Shown piece after piece: positions 1 through 5,528 of a stretch of DNA of 9,838 nt. The notes under the pieces were generated by a model. The model did no database searches and was not told the origin of the DNA. It was given only the letters and a program-made list of their open reading frames with translations. Position 1 is the first letter of the stretch. Each line of letters starts with the position of its first letter. Source of the DNA: a bacterium (lineage in GTDB: Bacteria > Planctomycetota > B15-G4 > JADJEK01). Location of the stretch: the NCBI GenBank assembly GCA_030428825.1, contig JAUIEL010000217.1, positions 1 through 9,838 on the forward strand, read 5' to 3'. The position numbers were made by a program, and so were the translations under genes.

Positions 1-55
1 TAGCCGCTGCGCGCGGGGCGAGGAACGCGTTCGGGAACGTCTGCGCGATCGCCAC

Positions 56-189
56 GGCGGCGGCCGGAGGAGGGACGAGCTCTCCGACCCGCTCACGTCC
101 TCGCGCGATGCGCCCGGTGTGGTCTCCGCTCGCTTTCGAGTCGCGCTGCGGGGTCGCTCTCGGAGCCTCATCCCTCCTCCGGCCCCGCC
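56..189 (+). other. Hairpin I of left repeat copy (variable, covarying stem)
   Basis: Bases 62-75 (GGCCGGAGGAGGGA) are perfectly complementary to 171-184. Past a single-base bulge (c61), 56-60 pairs with 185-189 (GGCGG with CCGCC). An inner stem pairs 82-87 with 160-165. The roughly 72-base apical part (88-159) is nearly invariant between the two copies. An outer stem is possible between 22-25 plus 31-35 and 212-220 (GGAA and TCGGG with CCCGATTCC). The right copy has a different but also perfectly complementary upper stem in the same place. The strand is given as the repeat's reference orientation; transcription has not been shown. Confidence 0.75.
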
Positions 190-260
190 TCGCCCGCTTC
201 GGACTTCCTCACCCGATTCCGGGAATGAAGGCGGGAATGCGGAGGGGACCTGTGGCATGA

Positions 261-306
261 CGCCGGCGCGGAGTCCTGACGTCGGTGCCGGTCCTCCGCG
301 CCAGCG
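261..306 (+). other. Hairpin II of left repeat copy
   Basis: Bases 261-273 pair with 294-306 as a 13-bp GC-rich stem with one C·A mismatch (264/303) and a 20-base loop. Compared with the right copy (1676-1722), one pair has changed on both sides: A-T there is G-C here (266/301). A pyrimidine-rich stretch follows. It resembles a terminator hairpin without a true U-run. Its function is unknown. Confidence 0.65.
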
Positions 307-390
307 CCCCTCCCTCCCCCGGCCCCCAGCCCCCAGCCCTTTTCCGTGTCGGTTCCCCTCCCCCGACCGCGTCTCCCCCCCGCCGCCGCA
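307..390 (+). other. Polypyrimidine (C/T-rich) tract
   Basis: After hairpin II the plus strand is strongly C/T-rich up to the ribosome binding site of the next gene, with repeated CCCCCAGCC and CCTCCC units. The right repeat copy is followed, in its own orientation, by an analogous pyrimidine tract (purine-rich on the plus strand at 1632-1675). The tail may therefore belong to the element, although its sequence is not conserved. Confidence 0.6.
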
Positions 391-391
391 C

Positions 392-397
392 GAGGAG
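392..397 (+). promoter_or_regulatory. Ribosome binding site that decides the start at 405
   Basis: GAGGAG lies 7 bases before the ATG at 405. This supports that start over an in-frame upstream start at 285, which would add 40 Pro/Arg-rich residues read from the repeat and pyrimidine tract and would bury the signal peptide. Confidence 0.75.
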
Positions 398-404
398 ACC
401 TCCG

Positions 405-1631
405 ATGAACTCTCGCCTTCGTCCCTTCCTGGCCTTCGTCCTTTCTCTGCTCGCGTTCGGGGAGGCGCGGGCGGGTGGGTTCGAGCCGAACCATCTGTTC
501 GTGTCGTCCTCGCTCGGGAGGGTGTTCGAGTTCGAGCCGGGCGGGGAGTTCGTCCGGTCGATCCAGGTGGCGCCGTTCGGGAGCGGGCTGCGGGGGCTGG
601 TGTTCGGGACGGACGGTCGGCTGTACGTCGCGGACATGGACGGGGACGCGGTCTACGCCGTCGACGCGGACGGGACGAGCCAGCTGATGTGGGACGCGAG
701 CGACGGGCTGAACGATCCGGTCGGGCTGTCGCTCGGCGCGCGCGGGTCGCTCGGCGTCGTGTCGCGGGGGACCGCGTCGTTCGTCGAGTTCTCGTCGCTC
801 TTCCCGCACTCGCCGCCGCATGCCACGACGCCGATCCCGTCGAACGCCTCCGACGCGGTCCTCGACGCCACCGGGGAGCTCGTCGTCACGAGCAACCTCC
901 CGGCCGCCGTGCGTCGCCTCCACCGGAGCGGCGCCGTCGTCTTCAGCGACCTCTCGTCGCTCGGGACGGCCGGCGGGCTGGGATCGTGGTACGGCTTCCC
1001 GGTGACGACCGACTACGCGGCCGGCGAGGTCTTCCTGATGTCCCCGACCGGCCTCGGCTCACCGCTCTCCCACCCGCAGATCGTCGGCCCGTGGGGGATC
1101 GCCGGCTCTCCGACGGGGAACCTCGCCGTCGCGTGCTTCGACGGGGACCGCGTCGTCGAACTCGCTCCCGACAACACCGTCGTCCGCGTCTTCGAGCACC
1201 CGGACCTCGTCGAACCGTCCCACGTCGCGTACGCACCCTTCCGATTCGACCTGAAGGTCAAGACCTCCGGATTCCTGAACGGGAACACGCCGACGAAGTC
1301 GAAGGACGCGAACGCCCTCCTCCAGTACGCGCCGGGATCGGGCGCCCTCCTCCTCACCAGCGACGCGATCCCCTCCGGCCTCTCCTTCTCCACCGGCGAC
1401 CGCACGCTCGTCCTCCGCGGCTCCCGCTTCGTACCGAACGGCAAGACCCCCGTCTTCTGCGGCGCCATCCACCGCACCGACGACCCCATCGCCGGACGCG
1501 TCATGGCACGACTCGAACTCCTCACGAAGACCGACTCGACCGGCGCGATGGTCGTGAAGAAGGTGAAGGGGACGATCGAGATGGCGGGACCGCTGGGGGC
1601 GTACCGGGCGAAGGTGAAGACGAAGAAGTAG
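405..1631 (+). CDS. Secreted β-propeller (NHL/SMP-30-like) protein with a C-terminal domain of unknown function
   Basis: The protein has 408 residues. Residues 1-23 form a clear signal peptide (basic start, LAFVLSLLAF core, ARA-G cleavage site), so it is exported. Residues 25-280 carry repeated β-propeller blades such as GLVFGTDGRLYVADMDGDAV (64-83), LDATGELVVTSNL (143-155) and GSPTGNLAVACFDGDRVVEL (224-243), the style of NHL, SMP-30 and Vgb-type propellers. No catalytic set is evident. Residues 281-408 are a different, Lys-rich β-type segment starting FDLKVKTSGFL and ending KVKTKK, which I do not recognise. The gene stands alone between two inverted copies of a noncoding repeat, with a good ribosome binding site and a hairpin about 45 bases after the stop. 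A binding or structural role at the cell surface is inference; the fold call is fairly secure and the function is unknown. Confidence 0.85.
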   Translation: MNSRLRPFLAFVLSLLAFGEARAGGFEPNHLFVSSSLGRVFEFEPGGEFVRSIQVAPFGSGLRGLVFGTDGRLYVADMDGDAVYAVDADGTSQLMWDASDGLNDPVGLSLGARGSLGVVSRGTASFVEFSSLFPHSPPHATTPIPSNASDAVLDATGELVVTSNLPAAVRRLHRSGAVVFSDLSSLGTAGGLGSWYGFPVTTDYAAGEVFLMSPTGLGSPLSHPQIVGPWGIAGSPTGNLAVACFDGDRVVELAPDNTVVRVFEHPDLVEPSHVAYAPFRFDLKVKTSGFLNGNTPTKSKDANALLQYAPGSGALLLTSDAIPSGLSFSTGDRTLVLRGSRFVPNGKTPVFCGAIHRTDDPIAGRVMARLELLTKTDSTGAMVVKKVKGTIEMAGPLGAYRAKVKTKK

Positions 1632-1675
1632 GGGAAGGAAGGAGAGGAACGAGAGGAAGGAAAGGAACGAGAGGG
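1632..1675. other. Polypurine tract with an 18-bp-period direct repeat
   Basis: Immediately after the stop codon the plus strand is almost purely G/A. AGGAACGAGAGG occurs twice, at 1645-1656 and 1663-1674. It mirrors the pyrimidine tract beside the left repeat copy and is the pyrimidine-rich tail when read in the right copy's orientation. Confidence 0.7.
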
Positions 1676-1722
1676 CGCTGACGCGGAGAACCTGACGCAA
1701 TCGTCGAGACTCCGCGTCAGCG
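1676..1722 (-). terminator. Hairpin II of right copy; possible terminator for the propeller gene
   Basis: Bases 1676-1688 (CGCTGACGCGGAG) are a perfect 13-bp reverse complement of 1710-1722, with a 21-base loop that holds a small inner GACG/CGTC pairing. It begins 45 bases after the stop codon at 1631. No T-run follows on the plus strand. On the minus strand a TTCC-rich pyrimidine tract follows, so it is a better terminator in that direction. The same hairpin occurs in the left copy upstream of the gene, so termination of this gene is not its only possible role. Confidence 0.5.
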
Positions 1723-1794
1723 ATCCCTCAGGTCCTCTCCGCATTCCCCCCTACCCCCACCATGGAATCGGGTGAGGAAGTCCGAAGCGGGCGA

Positions 1795-1928
1795 GGCGGG
1801 AGACGAGACGGGGAGGCTTCTCCGAGAGCGACCCCGCAGCGCGACTCGAAACTCCGCGGAGACCACGCCGGGCGCATCGCGCGAGGACGTGAGCGGGTCG
1901 GAGACACCTCCCCGTCTCGTCTCCCGCC
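1795..1928 (-). other. Hairpin I of right copy: perfect 22-bp inverted repeat
   Basis: Bases 1795-1816 are the exact reverse complement of 1907-1928. Inside, after a 2x2 internal loop, TCTCCGA (1819-1825) pairs with TCGGAGA (1898-1904). The region between these arms is nearly identical to the corresponding part of the left copy, except for CTCCGCGGAG (1852-1861), a local palindrome that the left copy replaces. The arm sequence differs from the left copy's arms, but both pair perfectly. Confidence 0.8.
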
Positions 1929-1976
1929 GTGGCGATCGCGGAGACCTTTCCCGAACGCGTTCCATGAAAACGGCAA

Positions 1977-2047
1977 CTCCCCTGGCCCGACCGCTCTCGG
2001 AACGAAGATGGGCACCCTTCTCGTGAATCCGAAATAGGCCAGGGGAG
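1977..2047. repeat. 11-bp inverted repeat with nested pairing beside the right repeat copy
   Basis: CTCCCCTGGCC (1977-1987) is the exact reverse complement of 2037-2047. Between them, TCGGA (1997-2001) can pair with TCCGA (2028-2032), and GAAG (2004-2007) with CTTC (2017-2020), giving a nested stem. No counterpart precedes the left copy inside the window, where only 21 bases are available. It may be a further domain of the same element or an independent structure. Confidence 0.6.
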
Positions 2048-2144
2048 CCCCGTTCTTTCGATTGTCGACGGGTCCCGTCACAAACGACGTGCCATCGCCG
2101 CGGGTCGGGTCGGCTCTCTCTCCAAACCGGTCCTGCGGACCCGT

Positions 2145-2172
2145 TTGCTTCGTCTCGCGGCGTCGCTACGAT
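2145..2172 (+). promoter_or_regulatory. Candidate σ70-type promoter for lgt
   Basis: TTGCTT (2145-2150) and TACGAT (2167-2172) are separated by 16 bp, and the -10-like hexamer lies 67 bases before the lgt ATG. The matches to consensus are 3/6 and 4/6, so this is only plausible. A small hairpin GGTCC-TGC-GGACC (2129-2141) sits just upstream. Confidence 0.3.
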
Positions 2173-2239
2173 CTCCGGATTCGTCGCCGTGTGCGACCCT
2201 CGACTGTGCGAATCCGGCACGACCGTCCGAAAGACGACC

Positions 2240-3061
2240 ATGTATCCGATCCTCGGAGAACCGTTCGGCTTCAAGATCCGCTCGTTCGGCGTGATGGTCG
2301 CGCTGGCGTTCGTGGTCGCGCTCTGGGTCGCGAGTCGGCACGCTCGACGCACGAAGCAGGTCGACCCCGAGGCGATCGGCGACCTGCTGATGTGGATCAT
2401 GGTCGGCGGGATCCTCGGCGCGCGCGTCCTCTACTGCATCGTCCACTGGAAGGACCAGTTCGCGCACCAGCCGGTCGAGGTGCTGAAGATCTGGAAGGGC
2501 GGGCTCGTCTACTACGGAGGGTTCCTCGGCGCGTTCGTCGCCGGTTGGTTCTTCACGCGGAAGCGGAAGATCGACTTCGTCACCCTCGGCGACATCTGCA
2601 TGCCCGCCGTCTTCCTCGGGCAGGCGGTCGGCCGGATCGGATGCTTCCTGGTCGGGGACGACTACGGAAAGCCGGCGCCGGACCTGCCGTGGGCCGTGAC
2701 GTTCCCCGACATCCCCGAGTCGCTCCTCCCCCAGGCGCTGCGCGGCGTCCCCCTGCACCCGACGCAGCTCTACATGCTGCTGCAGGCGTTCGTCATCTTC
2801 CTGATCCTCTCGTTCGTCGCGAGACGCCAGACGTTCCGCGGCCAGGTCTTCTACCTGGCGCTGATCCTCTATCCGATCGGTCGGTCGATCTGCGAGGTCT
2901 TCCGCGGCGACAACGTCGAGCGCGGGATCTACTACGGACTCTCGACCTCGCAGTGGATCTCGATCCCGCTCTTCCTGGTCGGCGTCGTCGGGTTCACGAT
3001 CGCGGCAAGACGACGCGAGCCGCTCCGGCCGGCGTCCGCACCCGATCCAGGGCCCGCCTGA
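2240..3061 (+). CDS. lgt: Prolipoprotein diacylglyceryl transferase
   Basis: This inner-membrane enzyme transfers diacylglycerol from phosphatidylglycerol to the lipobox cysteine of prolipoproteins, the first step of lipoprotein maturation. The protein has 273 residues, a normal length, with about seven hydrophobic segments. Family landmarks are GGLVYYGGFLGA (87-98), the signature-like GRIGCFLVGDDYG (131-143), HPTQLY (173-178) and GRSICEVFRGD (214-224), with Arg132, Arg215 and Glu219 where essential residues are expected. Compared with E. coli GRIGNFINGE, Asn is Cys and the last Glu is Asp, and HGG is YGG. The ATG at 2240 is preferred because the protein then starts directly with the family's N-terminus (YPILGEPFGFKIRSFG); a GTG at 2189 would add 17 unlike residues. 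No strong ribosome binding site is visible. Its 3' end overlaps the opposing gene by 68 bp. A lipoprotein gene lies 1.4 kb downstream. Confidence 0.95.
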   Translation: MYPILGEPFGFKIRSFGVMVALAFVVALWVASRHARRTKQVDPEAIGDLLMWIMVGGILGARVLYCIVHWKDQFAHQPVEVLKIWKGGLVYYGGFLGAFVAGWFFTRKRKIDFVTLGDICMPAVFLGQAVGRIGCFLVGDDYGKPAPDLPWAVTFPDIPESLLPQALRGVPLHPTQLYMLLQAFVIFLILSFVARRQTFRGQVFYLALILYPIGRSICEVFRGDNVERGIYYGLSTSQWISIPLFLVGVVGFTIAARRREPLRPASAPDPGPA

Positions 3062-3404
3062 TCGTGCGGTAGAGCTCGAGCGTGTCGAGCGGAGCCCCGA
3101 GCAAGGCGAAGTACTTCTTCTTCTCCCCGCGGTGGGACGCGAGCCGGCTGGCGCGCGCCACTCCGACGATCGGCAGGCGCGGGGCGAGTTCGCGGACCTC
3201 GTCGACCAGCTTCGACGCCGCGTCCGCCTCGGGAGACTGCGACGGCGACGTGAAGACGACGAACGCGAGGTCGTACTTCCGGCGGCGGAGGTGGACGCGG
3301 GCCTGCTCGAGGTCGACGGGGTCGCACTCGACCTCGAAGGCGTGGACGGCGGCGAGGATGGTGTCGCAGACCGATCGGTCGACCGCGGCGATCAAACAGC
3401 GCAA
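2994..3404 (-). CDS. Small atypical receiver-like (pseudo-receiver) protein
   Basis: The protein has 136 residues with an alternating β/α layout like a CheY receiver: RCLIAAVDRSVCDTIL (first strand and helix), KYDLAFVVFTS (third strand), APRLPIVGVA (fourth strand) and FALLGAPLDTLELYRTIRRAL (fifth strand and last helix). Key receiver residues are absent: the acidic pair after strand 1 is reduced to one Asp, no Asp sits at the end of strand 3 where the phosphoacceptor should be, and the Lys normally before the cis-Pro is Ala. It is probably not a conventional phosphorylated regulator. The start is a TTG at 3404 with GGAG 7 bases upstream; TTG at 3395 is an alternative. It is divergent from the RNase HII-like gene (93-bp gap) and its tail overlaps lgt. 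The gene is likely real; its function is unknown. Confidence 0.65.
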   Translation of the reverse strand: MRCLIAAVDRSVCDTILAAVHAFEVECDPVDLEQARVHLRRRKYDLAFVVFTSPSQSPEADAASKLVDEVRELAPRLPIVGVARASRLASHRGEKKKYFALLGAPLDTLELYRTIRRALDRVRTPAGAARVVLPRS

Positions 3405-3411
3405 GATGCAG

Positions 3412-3415
3412 CTCC
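3412..3415 (-). promoter_or_regulatory. Ribosome binding site supporting a TTG start
   Basis: On the minus strand GGAG stands 7 bases before the TTG at 3404. No ATG or GTG gives a sensible N-terminus for this gene, so this site decides the start. Confidence 0.5.
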
Positions 3416-3497
3416 GTGGGCGTCGGTCCCTCCGTCGTCCCCTTCGCCCCCCATCGACGCCGGGGACCCCCGACTTGAGCGGAGAAGCGCGCGGACG

Positions 3498-4472
3498 ATG
3501 ATCGTGGCCGGAATCGATGAGGCGGGGTACGGCCCCCTCCTGGGCCCCCTGGTGACGGCCCTCGCCGCGTTCTCCGCCCCGGCGGAGGCCCGGGACGACC
3601 TGTGGCGCGCCCTCCGCCCCGCGGTCCGCCGCCGCCCCCCCGAGCGCGGCGGCTGGCGCGCCCTCCCGGTCGTCGACTCGAAGGAGCTCCACCGCGGCGG
3701 GAAGGGGTTCGGGGACCTGGAGACCGTCGCCCTCGCGTTCTCCGCGCTCGCCGCCGACGACGGCCGACCGCCCGAGACGGTCGGCGCGTTCCTCGGTCGG
3801 CACCTCGCCGGCGGCGCGCTCCCGACCGCCCGGTACCCGTGGTACGGGCGCGCGCTGCTCGAGCGGCCGCTGCCGCGGAAGGCGGACCCGGCCCGGATCG
3901 CCCGGGAGGCGGGGCGGCTGCGACGGGCCGCCGGCCGCGCCGCGGTCGGGGTCGTCCGGATCGCCGTCCTCCCCCTCCTGGTCGAGGAGTTCAACCTCCG
4001 CGCGGAGCGGTGGGGAACGAAGGCACGGGTGCTGTTCGACCTGAACGTCGCGCTGCTCGAGGACCTCCGAGGGCGCGCCGCCGCTCCGTGGCGGGTCCGG
4101 TGCGACCGGCACGGCGGCCGGCGCCGATACGTCGAGCTGCTCGACGGAGCGTTCCCGATGGAGGGGGTGACCGTCCTCGGCGAGGCGCGCGAGCGCTCGC
4201 GCTACCGGGTCGGTCCCGAGGCGGCCGGCCTCGAGCTCGACTACGTCGTCGGCGGCGAGCGCCAGGGGATGGAGGTGGCCCTCGCCTCGATCTTCGCGAA
4301 GTACGTCCGCGAGCTGTTCGTCGGCGCGCTGAACGACCACTTCCGAGGCCGCCTCGCCGACCTCCGCCCGACGGCGGGGTACTGGAGCGACGGGCTCCGC
4401 TTTCTCGACGATCTCGACCGGGCCCGGGTGTTGACGGAAGACGAGCGCCGTCTGCTCGTCCGAAGCCGATAG
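3498..4472 (+). CDS. RNase HII-like protein (long, divergent RnhB family member)
   Basis: The protein has 324 residues against about 200 for typical RNase HII, which cuts RNA in RNA/DNA hybrids and at single ribonucleotides in DNA. The N-terminus AGIDEAGYGPLLGPLV (4-19) is the RNase HII active-site signature with Asp7 and Glu8, but Tyr replaces the usual Arg of DEAGRG. VVDSKEL (58-64) matches the DSKKL motif, and CDRHGG (202-207) probably supplies the third acidic residue. GMEVALASIFAKYVREL (257-273) matches the family's SIAAASILAKVxR helix. AGYWSDGLRFLDDL (293-306) resembles its C-terminal GYGTxxH segment. The fourth acidic residue is uncertain: GGERQG (252-257) offers Glu where Asp is usual. 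GGAGAAG stands 10 bases before the ATG. The next gene starts 12 bases after the stop. The family call is good; activity is not assured. Confidence 0.8.
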   Translation: MIVAGIDEAGYGPLLGPLVTALAAFSAPAEARDDLWRALRPAVRRRPPERGGWRALPVVDSKELHRGGKGFGDLETVALAFSALAADDGRPPETVGAFLGRHLAGGALPTARYPWYGRALLERPLPRKADPARIAREAGRLRRAAGRAAVGVVRIAVLPLLVEEFNLRAERWGTKARVLFDLNVALLEDLRGRAAAPWRVRCDRHGGRRRYVELLDGAFPMEGVTVLGEARERSRYRVGPEAAGLELDYVVGGERQGMEVALASIFAKYVRELFVGALNDHFRGRLADLRPTAGYWSDGLRFLDDLDRARVLTEDERRLLVRSR

Positions 4473-4484
4473 AGTCCGACCACC

Positions 4485-5528
4485 ATGCCGCCTCGCACCC
4501 GCCCCCTGCCGACGTCCGCCCCGATCGTCGCGACCGTCGCGATCGTCGGGCTGCTCGCGGCGTGCGCCGCCCCGCCCGAGCCGGCGGAGGTCCGGACCAG
4601 CGGCGCGCTGGCGGCGACCGAGACCGGCCGGCTCTCGTTCGCGCCCCACCGGGCCGAGCGGGTCGCCTTGACCGACGGGCTCTGCTTCGTCGCGTGCGGG
4701 GAGGGCGGGGTCCGGATCGTCGACGTCACCGATCCGAGCGCGCCGGAACTCCTCGCGACGATCGACGACCTCCGCGCCGACGCCGTGGCGTTCGCCGAGG
4801 ACCAGCTCTTCGTGGTCGGCGTGCAGACCGGTCTCTTCTCCGACCGGGCGACGCTGACGGCGATCGACGTGGTCGACCCGCGGCTCCCCGGCGTGCGCCG
4901 GACCACGACTTTTGCGGTCGACGGCGACGGGACCTCGCTCTCGGCCGAGGGGGCGACCGCGGCCGTCGCCGCGGGCGCGGACGGCGCGGTCGTCGTGACC
5001 GGCCGCTCGCTCGAGCCGGAGGCGCTCGACGAGTCGCTCTCCGAGGGGCGGACCGGGGCGGCGCTCGTCCGCCGCGGCGCGTGCTGGTTCCTCTTGCGGG
5101 ACAACGGGACGGCGTCGATCGTCCGGCGCGACGCGGACGGGACGTGGTCGCGCTGCGACTGGACCGAGGCGTCCGGCTCGGCCGGGCCGCGCGGCGCCGA
5201 CCTCGAGCTGTCGGGCGACGTCCTGCTCGCGGCGACGGGCGCCGAGCTGCGCCTCGTCGACGTCGGCGACCCGGGCGCGGCGCGGCCCATCGGCGCCCTC
5301 CCGCTCCCCGGAGCGACCGCGCTCGCGGCGAGCGGCGCGGTCGGCGCCGTCGTCTCGGCGGACGGGCAGGTCGTCGTCCTCGACCTCGATCGCCCGGAGC
5401 GACCGACCCCGGCCGCCGTGATCTCTCCCGCGACGGCGGCGGACGTCGCCCTCCTCGACGGTCTGCTCGCGGTCGCCGACGCGGAGTTCGGGCTCCGCCT
5501 GTTCGTCGTGGAGCGCTCGGAGGGATGA
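4485..5528 (+). CDS. LVIVD-repeat β-propeller lipoprotein
   Basis: The protein has 347 residues. A basic N-terminus, a hydrophobic core (IVATVAIVG) and the lipobox LLAAC give a lipidated Cys27, so it should be a substrate of the Lgt encoded upstream and membrane-anchored outside the cytoplasm. Repeated units of the LVIVD type follow: GVRIVDVTDPSAPELL (75-90), LTAIDVVDPRLP (124-135), ELRLVDVGDPGAARPI (254-269), QVVVLDLDRPERPTPA (295-310) and a last GLRLFVVE (336-343). The middle units are more degenerate. Such repeats build β-propellers, often of unknown ligand. It lies 12 bp after the RNase HII-like gene and shares an ATGA overlap with the next gene, so the three are probably one transcript. 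There is no good ribosome binding site. Its partner could be the following membrane protein, which is inference. Confidence 0.85.
   Translation: MPPRTRPLPTSAPIVATVAIVGLLAACAAPPEPAEVRTSGALAATETGRLSFAPHRAERVALTDGLCFVACGEGGVRIVDVTDPSAPELLATIDDLRADAVAFAEDQLFVVGVQTGLFSDRATLTAIDVVDPRLPGVRRTTTFAVDGDGTSLSAEGATAAVAAGADGAVVVTGRSLEPEALDESLSEGRTGAALVRRGACWFLLRDNGTASIVRRDADGTWSRCDWTEASGSAGPRGADLELSGDVLLAATGAELRLVDVGDPGAARPIGALPLPGATALAASGAVGAVVSADGQVVVLDLDRPERPTPAAVISPATAADVALLDGLLAVADAEFGLRLFVVERSEG

Larger units (their letters stand above)
22..312 (+). repeat. Left copy of a ~290-bp dispersed repeat (inverted partner at 1669-1966)
   Basis: This copy matches the reverse complement of 1669-1966. Exact blocks are 44-60 (17 bp), 81-117 (37 bp, partner 1868-1904), 134-165 (32 bp, partner 1820-1851) and 184-220 (37 bp, partner 1764-1800); 233-252 matches with one substitution. 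Over the alignable core (39-60, 81-165, 184-220) I count about 6 differences in 144 positions. The segments 61-80 and 166-183 do not align with the other copy but are complementary to each other. Bases 1-21 show no similarity to the right copy's outer flank, so the repeat seems to begin at about 22. Short reading frames across it differ by indels between copies, so I consider it noncoding. The 1-404 interval holds no gene that I can support. Confidence 0.9.
1669..1966 (-). repeat. Right copy of the ~290-bp dispersed repeat, inverted relative to 22-312
   Basis: Its reverse complement aligns with 22-312 along its whole length, with exact blocks of 37, 32 and 37 bp. The copy is itself a long imperfect palindrome: CATGGAA (1761-1767) pairs with TTCCATG (1960-1966), then comes a partly paired zone, then a perfect 22-bp stem. 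Together with its flank it fills the 608-base interval 1632-2239, where I see no supportable gene. The orientation is relative to the left copy; the transcribed strand, if any, is unknown. Confidence 0.9.

Noticed and set aside
22..312. Integron attC sites, because of imperfect palindromes with variable stems next to a single gene
   Set aside because: The two copies are inverted rather than direct, are much longer than usual, and I see no RYYYAAC or GTTRRRY core sites at their ends.
119..1681. A long plus-strand open frame of 520 codons, Arg/Pro-rich, starting inside the left repeat
   Set aside because: It is an off-frame reading of the repeat and the propeller gene, with no family motifs. 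The propeller frame has the ribosome binding site, signal peptide and blades.
1669..1966. Insertion-sequence ends or a degraded transposase
   Set aside because: No transposase motif is present in any frame near the repeats and there are no short terminal inverted repeats with a target duplication.
1669..2050. Group II intron remnant or retron-type RNA
   Set aside because: I find no recognisable intron domain V sequence and no reverse transcriptase in the window, although an unknown structured RNA remains possible.
2189..2239. A GTG start for lgt 17 codons upstream
   Set aside because: The added residues do not look like the Lgt N-terminus, and the ATG at 2240 begins at the family's usual first residues.
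1717..2400. Minus-strand open frames over the right repeat copy that share peptide segments with frames over the left copy (FRVALRGRSR)
   Set aside because: The shared peptide only reflects the nucleotide repeat. Indels shift frame between copies and the variable parts follow stem pairing, not codons.
3602..5524. The upstream part of a 1025-codon plus-strand open frame
   Set aside because: It is an off-frame Arg/Pro-rich reading of two real genes. The true gene begins at the ATG at 5525.
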